DNA of 5,925 nt, from assembly GCA_945957245.1 (NCBI GenBank), contig CAMFLD010000191.1, positions 1 through 5,925 of the forward strand. Direction: 5' to 3'. Below the pieces are notes generated by a model. That model did no database searches, was not told the DNA's origin, and worked only from the letters and a program-made list of their open reading frames with translations. This DNA comes from an uncultured Flavobacterium sp. (GTDB lineage Bacteria > Bacteroidota > Bacteroidia > Flavobacteriales > Flavobacteriaceae). Of this stretch, positions 1 to 5,812 are shown piece after piece. Position 1 is the first letter of the stretch; the number at the start of each line of letters is the position of its first letter. The position numbers and the translations under genes were made by a program.

Positions 1-1
1 G

Positions 2-343
2 ATTCCAACAGCCATCCGTTATCAAAATACTCTTATAGAAAATGTTCGTGGATTAAAAGAGATTTTTGGAAAAGACTTTGAGAAAATCGCTAAAGAGCAA
101 ATTTCGTTAATTAAGGATATTTCAGCGCATATCGAAGGAATTAATTCTAATGTAGAAGCGATGACCGAATCCCGTAAAAAAGCTAATGCTTTAACGGATG
201 CTCAAAAAATGGCAGAAGCATATTGTGATAAGGTGAAACCTTACTTTGATATCATCCGTGAACACTGCGATAAACTGGAGCTATTGGTAGATGATGAAGT
301 TTGGACATTGACTAAATACCGCGAATTATTATTTACACGATAG
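2..343 (+). CDS. glnA: Glutamine synthetase type III, C-terminal 113 residues (5' end outside window)
   Basis: The frame is open from the window edge to the TAG at 341-343, so only the end of a protein usually about 730 residues long is present. GSIII makes glutamine from glutamate, ammonia and ATP in the cytoplasm as a large oligomer, and is the common GS form in Bacteroidota. The fragment is the helical tail that follows the catalytic domain. It begins IPTAIRYQNTLIENV, continues with a charged helix (ARKKAN-type segment, here SRKKANALTDAQKMAEAYC) and ends DDEVWTLTKYRELLF, which I recognise as the GSIII C-terminus. No active-site residue lies in this part, so catalytic competence cannot be judged. 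An internal ATG at 161 is not the start, because the homologous sequence continues upstream of it to base 2. The gene is also called glnN in some organisms. It is followed by a strong terminator and is convergent with the repeat-protein gene. Confidence 0.9.
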   Translation: MPTAIRYQNTLIENVRGLKEIFGKDFEKIAKEQISLIKDISAHIEGINSNVEAMTESRKKANALTDAQKMAEAYCDKVKPYFDIIREHCDKLELLVDDEVWTLTKYRELLFTR

Positions 344-367
344 TTATAATTAGTAGCGCCTCAAATA

Positions 368-408
368 ATAACCCCCGTCTCTTTAGAGACGGGAGTTATG
401 TTTTTTTT
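368..408 (+). terminator. Rho-independent terminator of the glutamine synthetase gene, probably bidirectional
   Basis: A perfect 8-bp GC-rich stem (CCCGTCTC at 374-381, GAGACGGG at 386-393) closes a TTTA loop. It is extended by ATAAC/GTTAT (368-372 with 395-399) across one C-A mismatch, and is followed by eight T (401-408). It starts 24 bases after the glutamine synthetase stop. On the minus strand the same hairpin lies just after the stop of the repeat-protein gene, with an A run before it and a weaker TTATTATTT after it. It therefore probably ends both convergent transcripts, less efficiently on the minus side. Confidence 0.9.
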
Positions 409-413
409 GAAGG

Positions 414-1433
414 TTAGTTTGTTTGAGAAGCTATTATAGTTGCGCCGCCATTTGTCTGGGAAATCCAAGTTCCCGTATTTTTATTAAAAACATAAACATT
501 ACCAGTCGATGAGCTTCGATAGGCAAAACTCCCATTTGAAGCTGTGATTGAAGCCACTGATCCGCCACCATCGCTTTGAGGAATCCAAGTTCCGGTTATT
601 TTATTGAAAGCATAAACATAACCATTTACATTACTGTAAAAAGCAAAGTTTCCATTAGAGCCCAGGATTGTACCGCTTCCATTAGGTTGTGAAGCCCAAG
701 TTCCTGTATTTTTATCAAAAGCATACACATTACCAGTCGATGAGCTTCGAAAAGCAAAATTACCATTTGAACCTATTATAGAAGCTGCTGATCCGCCACC
801 ATCGCTTTGAGAAATCCATGTTCCTGTTGTTTTATTGAAAACATAAACATAACCATTTACATTACTGTAAAAAGCAAAGTTTCCATCTGATTCAATAATT
901 GTAGAATTACCATTAGCTTGTGGAACCCAAGTTCCTGTATTAGTATTGAAAGCATAAACATTGCCATTTGAGTTGCTGTAAAAGGCAAAATTTGAATACC
1001 TATTATCTAAAATACTGTCATTAGCTGATGTTCCGGCTAAACTACCAGCAGCCATCGCATAAGGTACGGAAAGCAATTGCGTTGTGCCTACAGTGATGTA
1101 AGTTGTTCCTCCGGCAGCATCCATTTCAACTTTAAGGAATTTAGAGTTTGTTCCCCAATTGATAGTGTTGAAAGCACCCGAAACCAAAGTTCCCTGACCG
1201 ATTACAAGATTGAATAATCCCTGTGCATTGGTTGGTTTTAACTGTGTTTCTGAATATAAAACGGTTCCAGAAGCCGAACTGTCCAGTATCGATAGTTTTA
1301 CCCTTACATTCGAATTTACCACTGGTGAACCCGAACCGTTTAAGGCAATTGCCTGATAGGAAATTCCCTGAGGTACCTGCGCAAAAGTAAACAGGGAAAT
1401 AAAAAGTGCTGATATTAGTATAAGTTTTTTCAT
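414..1433 (-). CDS. Secreted repeat protein with Bacteroidota N-terminal domain and five propeller-like repeats
   Basis: The 339-residue protein has a clear signal peptide (MKKLILISALFISLFTFAQ, cleavage probably before Q19). Residues 20-130 form a domain I recognise from many secreted or surface proteins of this phylum: PQGISYQAIA near 21, a SILD strand, YSET, GLFN, IGQGT, INWG, FLKVEMD and the closing LLSVPYAM. The function of that domain is not established. Residues 148-338 are five repeats of the pattern NFAF-Y/R-S-x(4)-G-x-VY-x-F-x(3)-TGTW-x-x-Q, starting at 148, 185, 225, 262 and 302, alternately 37 and 40 residues long. The aromatic/VY/GTW strand pattern resembles short beta-propeller blades of PQQ or tachylectin type, which is inference. 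No T9SS sorting domain, lipobox or transmembrane segment is seen, so the export beyond the periplasm is unclear. The start ATG lies one base after the stop of the upstream gene (TAA-T-ATG), indicating translational coupling. A sugar- or surface-binding role is possible but unsupported. Confidence 0.85.
   Translation of the reverse strand: MKKLILISALFISLFTFAQVPQGISYQAIALNGSGSPVVNSNVRVKLSILDSSASGTVLYSETQLKPTNAQGLFNLVIGQGTLVSGAFNTINWGTNSKFLKVEMDAAGGTTYITVGTTQLLSVPYAMAAGSLAGTSANDSILDNRYSNFAFYSNSNGNVYAFNTNTGTWVPQANGNSTIIESDGNFAFYSNVNGYVYVFNKTTGTWISQSDGGGSAASIIGSNGNFAFRSSSTGNVYAFDKNTGTWASQPNGSGTILGSNGNFAFYSNVNGYVYAFNKITGTWIPQSDGGGSVASITASNGSFAYRSSSTGNVYVFNKNTGTWISQTNGGATIIASQTN
420..992 (-). repeat. 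In-frame tandem coding repeats: five blades, with a duplicated 231-bp two-blade unit
   Basis: The five protein repeats map to 882-992, 762-881, 651-761, 531-650 and 420-530 (N- to C-terminal order). Repeats 2+3 (651-881) and 4+5 (420-650) form two adjacent 231-bp units. Their DNA is identical over 45 bases at 611-655 versus 842-886 and over 22 bases at 559-580 versus 790-811. This DNA identity, well above what the protein needs, points to a recent two-blade duplication. Repeat 1 is more diverged. Alternating long (SDGGGS) and short (NG-rich) linkers give the 40/37 alternation. Confidence 0.88.
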
Positions 1434-1434
1434 A

Positions 1435-1881
1435 TTAGTGTTTGATTATTTTGAATGAGTTGATTTTTTTGTTTGTAAAACGAATGAGGTAAATACCGGT
1501 TGACAGTTCGGATAAGTCTAAGGCATTGTCAGCCGTAATTTTCTTTTCTGAAACTAATTGCCCCGAAATACTGAAAACCGAAACTGTTTCGTCTGCCAAA
1601 ATAGAATCGGTTTTAAAATAAACCACAGAAGTAGTTGGATTAGGGTAAACGGTAATCTTTTCGCTTAGTTCCAATTGTGGCACTTCAAGCTGTGTTTGGG
1701 TCAGGATGCCAATAATTCCGGAACTCGACTGGGATTGGTTTTGCGGTACAACCACAATTTCCCCAATAGAAACCGAACTACTGCTACTGATAACACTTCC
1801 TGAATTCACCGTTTGGATTAATGATTGTGAACTGGCTGAAAAACCTGCAATCATTAGGGAGAATAAAAATAGATGTTTCAT
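1435..1881 (-). CDS. Short secreted protein with T9SS type A C-terminal sorting domain
   Basis: The protein has 148 residues. The N-terminal signal peptide (about 1-19, ending SASSQ) sends it through Sec. Residues 20-70 are a Ser/Val/Gln-rich segment with a run of five Ser (32-36) and SIGE at 38-41, a pattern seen in other short proteins of this phylum. Residues 76-148 are a type A sorting domain of the type IX secretion system: ITVYPNPTT near 77, VFSISGQ at 102-108, L-S-T-G-I-Y-L-I at 126-133 and a basic FKIIKH end. In the family this domain directs transfer through the outer membrane and is usually cut off during attachment to surface lipopolysaccharide. The passenger left would be only about 50 residues, too small for an enzyme. 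It is the first gene of a two-gene unit behind a good promoter, one base from the repeat-protein gene. The passenger's function is unknown; it may accompany the repeat protein. Confidence 0.88.
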   Translation of the reverse strand: MKHLFLFSLMIAGFSASSQSLIQTVNSGSVISSSSSVSIGEIVVVPQNQSQSSSGIIGILTQTQLEVPQLELSEKITVYPNPTTSVVYFKTDSILADETVSVFSISGQLVSEKKITADNALDLSELSTGIYLIRFTNKKINSFKIIKH

Positions 1882-1899
1882 TATTAAGTTTTTAGACTA

Positions 1900-1928
1900 C
1901 AAATGTAATTTTTTACTTATAGTTACAA
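1900..1928 (-). promoter_or_regulatory. Bacteroidota-type promoter for the T9SS/repeat-protein unit
   Basis: Read on the minus strand, TTG (1926-1928) is followed by an 18-base spacer and TACATTTG (1900-1907). This matches the TTG-N(17-23)-TAnnTTTG consensus described for Flavobacterium sigma factor. The predicted transcription start is a few bases downstream, near 1895, leaving a short leader before the ATG at 1881. Confidence 0.75.
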
Positions 1929-1949
1929 TGATTTTTTTATTAACAAAAA

Positions 1950-1957
1950 TAATTTTG
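1950..1957 (+). promoter_or_regulatory. Candidate -7 element of the OmpA-like operon promoter
   Basis: TAATTTTG fits TAnnTTTG and lies 24 bases before the ATG at 1982, giving a leader of about 20 A/T-rich bases. No TTG is found at the expected -33 distance (1926-1932 has only ATG), so the promoter looks weaker than the divergent one. It supports the start at 1982 because longer forms of the frame would begin upstream of the transcript. Confidence 0.55.
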
Positions 1958-1981
1958 CGTAACTTTCGATATATTTTAAAA

Positions 1982-2872
1982 ATGATGAAAACCCGCCTTA
2001 TCTTTATCTTCCTACTGTTTTCTGTGCTTACTACTAAGGCTCAGCAGAACTTTACTCTTTATTTCGATAGCAATAAATTTGAACTGAATTCTAAGGAAAC
2101 CACTAGGTTCAATACTTGGATAGCTGAAAACAAAAACAATAAAATTGTTGCTATAGAAGGGTTTACCGATGAAGATGGTACAACAGGCTTTAACGATACA
2201 CTGGCACAGAAAAGAGTAAACTTTATTTTCAATGCGGTTAAAAACCAAATTAAAATACGAGAGGATTTCAAAACCAGAAGCTTTGGAGAAAGCTTTGTGC
2301 AGTCTAAAAACAAAGCTGAAAACCGCCGGGTTACTATTTATTATATTCTGGAAAAAGATATTCCCAAAGAAGATGAAATCCTGGGTATAAAAAAAGAACC
2401 AGTAAAGGAAACACCAAGGCCTGAAATAGAATACCCTGAAAAAATGGTTTTTGAAAATCCCAATGGAACAAAATCAGAATTCAAGCTCGACAGGGCTTTC
2501 ATGAAACAGATTGAGCATGCTAAAGCGGGAGAAAAACTCAAAATTGAAAACCTCAATTTTGTAGTCAACACTTTTGCTGTGGTGCCCGAATCAAGAGGAA
2601 AAATGTATGAACTTTTGTTGGTCTTACAGAATAATCCAAGCCTTAAAATTGAGATACAGGGGCATTTATGTTGCCAGCCTATTGACCGCCTGGACTTATC
2701 GACACAGCGAGCTAAAGCAATCTATAATTTTTTGGTGGCGAATAATATTTACAGAGGAAGGCTTTCTTACAAAGGTTTTGGAAGTTCACAACCAATATAT
2801 CCATTGCCTGAAAAAGACGAGAAGGAACGTGCAGCCAACAGAAGAGTGGAAATTTTAATTGTAGAAAACTAA
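1982..2872 (+). CDS. Exported protein with two OmpA-like domains (paralogue 1 of 3)
   Basis: The product has 296 residues. The signal peptide is about 1-20 (ending TTKA before QQ). OmpA-like domain 1 (about 24-121) opens with LYFDSNKFELN, has GFTDEDG at 60-66, the Asp63/Arg78 pair spaced 15 residues as in peptidoglycan-binding OmpA domains, and NRRV at 115-118. A charged, Pro-containing linker of about 70 residues follows. OmpA-like domain 2 (about 190-296) has IEIQGHLCC (223-231), STQRAKAI with Arg243, YKGFGSSQP (263-271) and ANRRVEILIV. In domain 2 the usual Asp after GHT is Cys230, followed by Cys231; these are the only cysteines in the protein. There is no lipobox and no beta-barrel, so a soluble periplasmic location is inferred. 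The frame stays open upstream to 1706, but that part overlaps the divergent gene and precedes the promoter; two ATGs in a row at 1982 and 1985 are the plausible starts. It is the first gene of a three-gene operon. The precise function is unknown. Confidence 0.87.
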   Translation: MMKTRLIFIFLLFSVLTTKAQQNFTLYFDSNKFELNSKETTRFNTWIAENKNNKIVAIEGFTDEDGTTGFNDTLAQKRVNFIFNAVKNQIKIREDFKTRSFGESFVQSKNKAENRRVTIYYILEKDIPKEDEILGIKKEPVKETPRPEIEYPEKMVFENPNGTKSEFKLDRAFMKQIEHAKAGEKLKIENLNFVVNTFAVVPESRGKMYELLLVLQNNPSLKIEIQGHLCCQPIDRLDLSTQRAKAIYNFLVANNIYRGRLSYKGFGSSQPIYPLPEKDEKERAANRRVEILIVEN

Positions 2873-2874
2873 GG

Positions 2875-3774
2875 ATGCAGAAGCTCTTTATATTTTGTTT
2901 GTTATTGCTTCCCTTTTTTGGCTTCAGTCAGAAGAAGTTGGAAGTTTTTTTTGATTTTAATAAAGATGTACCTAATAGTGATTCGCAGATTAAAATAGAT
3001 AAATGGCTTACAGAAAATAAAAATGCTGAAATAGTAAAACTGGCAGGGTATTGCGACAGTGTTGACAATAGCGAGTATAATAAAGATTTGGCTATGAGAA
3101 GAATTAACTCCATGTTATCCCTTTTTAAGAATAATAAAATTAGTATAGCCGAAAAGATAGAGTTAAAGCCGTTTGGGAAGGATTTTAACTATTCAAAAAT
3201 CCAAAGTGATAACAGGAAGGTAGAAGTGTTTTATACGATTCCGAAAGAACAGGAGGTTATACATAATGAAAAACAAACTTTGCCCAATAAACCGGATGAA
3301 GTAAAAAAAGAAGACGGAACAGCAAAAACATATAAGGAAAATGACTTTGAGTCCGAAAATAGGGAAGCTTTGGTGCTTGAAGAAAAAGCCACTTTGGCTG
3401 CAAAATTTAAGAAGGCCAGAGAAGGAGATATCATTAGGATAAACAATATCAATTTTTATTTTAATTCCGAAAAAGTAATGGAGCAATCCATTCCGTTATT
3501 AAATGAGCTGTTGAAGATTATGTTGGACAATCCTAAGCTACGTATAGAAATACACGGACATATCTGTTGTAACCCAAACCCTAATGACACCAAGCTGTCT
3601 TATCGTAGGGCATTGGCAGTATTAAAATACCTGACAGGACATTCAATAGAAATTGGACGATTGGCATTTAAAGGATTTGGAAGTAGCGATCCGATTTACA
3701 AAGTGCCCGAAAGAAATGAAAAAGAAAGAATAGCCAACCGAAGGGTTGAAATTTTAATTGTTTCTAAAAAATGA
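2875..3774 (+). CDS. Exported protein with two OmpA-like domains (paralogue 2 of 3)
   Basis: The product has 299 residues and starts two bases after the previous stop. The signal peptide is about 1-18 (ending FGFS before Q). OmpA-like domain 1 (about 22-120) begins LEVFFDFNKD and carries AGYCDS at 57-62; Asp61 and Arg76 keep the 15-residue spacing of the peptidoglycan-binding pair, while the usual Thr before Asp is Cys60. The linker (121-190) is rich in Lys and Glu. OmpA-like domain 2 (about 191-299) has IEIHGHICC (224-232), LSYRRALA with Arg245, FKGFGSSDP and ANRRVEILIV. Cys231 stands where the ligand-binding Asp is expected. Cys8 lies inside the signal peptide core and is not a lipobox. Its 28 bases at 2941-2968, including eight T (2945-2952) coding VFF, match paralogue 3 with one difference. 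Peptidoglycan association through domain 1 is inferred from the motif; the role of domain 2 is not known. Confidence 0.87.
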   Translation: MQKLFIFCLLLLPFFGFSQKKLEVFFDFNKDVPNSDSQIKIDKWLTENKNAEIVKLAGYCDSVDNSEYNKDLAMRRINSMLSLFKNNKISIAEKIELKPFGKDFNYSKIQSDNRKVEVFYTIPKEQEVIHNEKQTLPNKPDEVKKEDGTAKTYKENDFESENREALVLEEKATLAAKFKKAREGDIIRINNINFYFNSEKVMEQSIPLLNELLKIMLDNPKLRIEIHGHICCNPNPNDTKLSYRRALAVLKYLTGHSIEIGRLAFKGFGSSDPIYKVPERNEKERIANRRVEILIVSKK

Positions 3775-4541
3775 AATCAAAAATTCTGATACTGTTTTTG
3801 TTTGTTACCTTCAAGTCATTGGGGCAAAAGCAGATTGAAGTTTTTTTTGATTTCAATAAAGATTTTCCAAATCCAAGTTCCATTCTCGAAATCAACGAAT
3901 GGATTTCAAAAAATAAGAATGTCGAGATTATCAAACTTTTAGGGTATTGCGATAGCATCGATACCAAGGATTATAACAGGAAATTAGCCGAAAGGCGCAT
4001 CGCAAATGTTCAACAGCTCTTGGAAAAAAGCGGAATGAAATTTGGCAAAAATCTGGAAACCATAGCTTATGGAAAAGAATTTAAACAGTCAAAAGTACAG
4101 GCGGAAAACAGAAAGGTAACTATTTTTTATAACGAACCGGAAGCTCCTCCTGCTGAAAGTGAACTCACCCGAAAAATAAAGCAATCAAAAGTAGGAGAAA
4201 CAATTCCGTTGCCCAATATTTACTTTTTTAACAATGTAGCACGGATAGTTCCAAAATCGGAACCGACACTTTACGATTTGCGCTGTGCCATGGAAGAAAA
4301 TCCTAAATTGAGAATCGAAATACAAGGACATATCTGTTGTGTTGTGGGAGAAGATGTGAAAGATGTTTCTACTGCCCGGGCCCGAGCGATATACAATTAC
4401 CTGCTGCGAAATAAAATTGACCGAAAACGAATGAGTTATAAAGGATTTGGGTCCTCAAGGCCAATACACCCTATTCCCGAGAAAACGGCAGCGGAAGAAG
4501 ACGAAAACCGTCGGGTGGAAATCCTGATTGTTGACAAATGA
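3771..4541 (+). CDS. Exported protein with two OmpA-like domains, short linker (paralogue 3 of 3)
   Basis: The product has 256 residues. Its ATG overlaps the stop of paralogue 2 (ATGA at 3771-3774), which implies coupled translation. The signal peptide is about 1-19 (ending SLGQ), with a Lys at 15 that makes the hydrophobic core short. OmpA-like domain 1 (about 22-120) begins IEVFFDFNKD and closely resembles paralogue 2: LGYCDS at 57-62, Asp61/Arg76, and NRKV. The linker (121-148) is about 42 residues shorter than in the other two copies. OmpA-like domain 2 (about 149-256) has IEIQGHICC (182-190), STARARAI with Arg203, YKGFGSSRP and ENRRVEILIV; Cys189 replaces the expected Asp. Other cysteines are Cys60 and Cys172. 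Eight T (3841-3848) fall just after the signal-peptide coding part. No lipobox or barrel is present. It is the last gene of the operon; no convincing terminator follows before purM. Confidence 0.87.
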   Translation: MKSKILILFLFVTFKSLGQKQIEVFFDFNKDFPNPSSILEINEWISKNKNVEIIKLLGYCDSIDTKDYNRKLAERRIANVQQLLEKSGMKFGKNLETIAYGKEFKQSKVQAENRKVTIFYNEPEAPPAESELTRKIKQSKVGETIPLPNIYFFNNVARIVPKSEPTLYDLRCAMEENPKLRIEIQGHICCVVGEDVKDVSTARARAIYNYLLRNKIDRKRMSYKGFGSSRPIHPIPEKTAAEEDENRRVEILIVDK

Positions 4542-4601
4542 CAGCTTATGCAATTCGAAAATTATATCAGCATAAATTTTCAGATTCTTAGATTTTCAAA
4601 T

Positions 4602-4609
4602 TATCTTTG
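4602..4609 (+). promoter_or_regulatory. Candidate -7 element of the purM promoter
   Basis: TATCTTTG matches TAnnTTTG and sits 24 bases before the purM ATG at 4634. The spacing to the start codon equals that at the OmpA-like operon. No clear TTG is present at -33. The leader that would follow (ACAACAACAC-type, without guanines) shows no Shine-Dalgarno sequence, as is usual for this phylum. Confidence 0.6.
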
Positions 4610-4633
4610 CCGACAACAACACAACACTACAAA

Positions 4634-5812
4634 ATGAGCTCTGATAACAGCCAACGTTACAACCTTCGCGGGGTGTCGGCTTCTAAGGAAGATGTACACA
4701 ATGCCATTAAAAACATCGACAAAGGATTATTCCCCAAAGCTTTCTGCAAAATCATTCCGGATTACCTGACAAATGATGACAATTATTGCTTAATCATGCA
4801 TGCTGATGGAGCCGGAACCAAATCCTCTCTGGCTTACATGTATTGGAAGGAGACCGGAGATGTTTCGGTATGGAAGGGTATTGCACAAGATGCACTGATA
4901 ATGAATATTGATGATCTTTTGTGTGTTGGTGCGACCGATAATATTCTGCTTTCGTCCACCATTGGAAGAAATAAAAACCTTATTCCGGGCGAAGTGATTT
5001 CAGCTATAATCAATGGAACTGAAGAGCTTATAGAGGAACTTAAATCTTTCGGTGTAACTATTCATTCAACGGGCGGTGAAACAGCCGATGTCGGTGATTT
5101 GGTCAGAACGATTATAGTTGATTCTACGGTTACTGCCAGAATGAAACGCAGCGATGTAATTGACAACGCTCAAATCAAAGCTGGTGATGTTATTGTTGGA
5201 TTGGCTTCTTTTGGGCAGTCCAAATATGAGAAAAGTTATAATGGCGGAATGGGGAGCAATGGCTTAACTTCGGCACGACATGATGTTTTTGCCAAATATT
5301 TAGCGGATAAATACCCGGAAAGTTTTGACAGCGCTGTCCCAAATGAGCTCGTGTATTCAGGAAAAGTAAAACTTACCGATGCCGTTGAAGATGCTCCTCT
5401 GGATGCTGGTAAATTAGTCTTATCTCCAACACGGACTTATGCACCAATCATTAAGTCTGTTTTAAGCAAATATTCTCCAAAAGAGATTCATGGAATGGTG
5501 CATTGTTCGGGTGGTGCACAAACCAAAGTACTTCATTTTGTGGATAATGTACATGTAATTAAAGATAACCTGTTTCCTGTACCGCCTTTGTTTAAATTAA
5601 TACAGGAACAATCCAAAACCGACTGGAAAGAAATGTATCAGGTATTCAATTGCGGTCACCGAATGGAATTATACGTTCCGCAGGAAGTAGCCGAAAGTAT
5701 TATTGAAATCTCAAAATCATACGGAGTTGATGCCCAAATTGTTGGCAGGGTAGAAGCTTCAGAAACCAAAAAGCTCACTATTGAGAGTGAGTTTGGGAGG
5801 TTTGAATATTAA
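4634..5812 (+). CDS. purM: Phosphoribosylformylglycinamidine cyclo-ligase (AIR synthetase), long Bacteroidota form
   Basis: PurM closes the imidazole ring in de novo purine synthesis: formylglycinamidine ribonucleotide plus ATP gives aminoimidazole ribonucleotide, ADP and phosphate, in the cytoplasm, usually as a dimer. The 392-residue product has the family motifs in order: DGAGTK (58-63), DALIMNIDDLLCVGA (86-100), GGETAD (147-152), the GLASFG...GSNGLTSAR segment (189-215), HCSGGA (290-295) and VFNCGHRM (337-344). It is about 45 residues longer than the Escherichia coli enzyme (345) and diverged at several motifs (ADGAG rather than DGVG; HCSGGA rather than HITGGG), as I recall for PurM of this phylum. 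The frame can be extended to a TTG at 4607, but that codon lies within the -7 promoter element, so the ATG at 4634 is chosen. It appears to be transcribed on its own. Confidence 0.93.
   Translation: MSSDNSQRYNLRGVSASKEDVHNAIKNIDKGLFPKAFCKIIPDYLTNDDNYCLIMHADGAGTKSSLAYMYWKETGDVSVWKGIAQDALIMNIDDLLCVGATDNILLSSTIGRNKNLIPGEVISAIINGTEELIEELKSFGVTIHSTGGETADVGDLVRTIIVDSTVTARMKRSDVIDNAQIKAGDVIVGLASFGQSKYEKSYNGGMGSNGLTSARHDVFAKYLADKYPESFDSAVPNELVYSGKVKLTDAVEDAPLDAGKLVLSPTRTYAPIIKSVLSKYSPKEIHGMVHCSGGAQTKVLHFVDNVHVIKDNLFPVPPLFKLIQEQSKTDWKEMYQVFNCGHRMELYVPQEVAESIIEISKSYGVDAQIVGRVEASETKKLTIESEFGRFEY

Noticed and set aside
420..992. Regular repeats that could suggest a CRISPR array
   Set aside because: The period is 111-120 bases, the repeats are in frame and protein-coding throughout, and there are no unique spacers between short identical repeats.
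1706..1981. Upstream extension of the first OmpA-like gene (open frame from an ATG at 1706)
   Set aside because: It lies antisense to the T9SS sorting-domain gene and upstream of the candidate promoter, and its residues are not signal-peptide-like; the Met-Met-Lys start at 1982 is followed directly by a good signal peptide.
2012..2571. Overlapping minus-strand open frames opposite the first OmpA-like gene
   Set aside because: They are antisense to a strong coding region and have no recognisable domain or promoter; they arise from the A-rich sense codons.
2574..2858. Plus-strand 94-codon frame inside the first OmpA-like gene
   Set aside because: It is a shifted frame of the second OmpA-like domain with no family resemblance.
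2928..3967. Minus-strand open frames opposite paralogues 2 and 3
   Set aside because: The translations are Phe/Ser/Leu-rich reverse images of the Lys/Glu-rich sense genes; similar frames recur because the paralogues are similar.
4546..4575. Inverted repeat TTATGC/GCATAA after the OmpA-like operon as a terminator
   Set aside because: The stem is only 6 bp, AT-rich, with an 18-base loop and a weak T run; too weak to call.
5774..5791. CTCACT/AGTGAG hairpin near the end of purM as a terminator
   Set aside because: It lies within the coding region, has a 6-bp stem and no T run directly after it.
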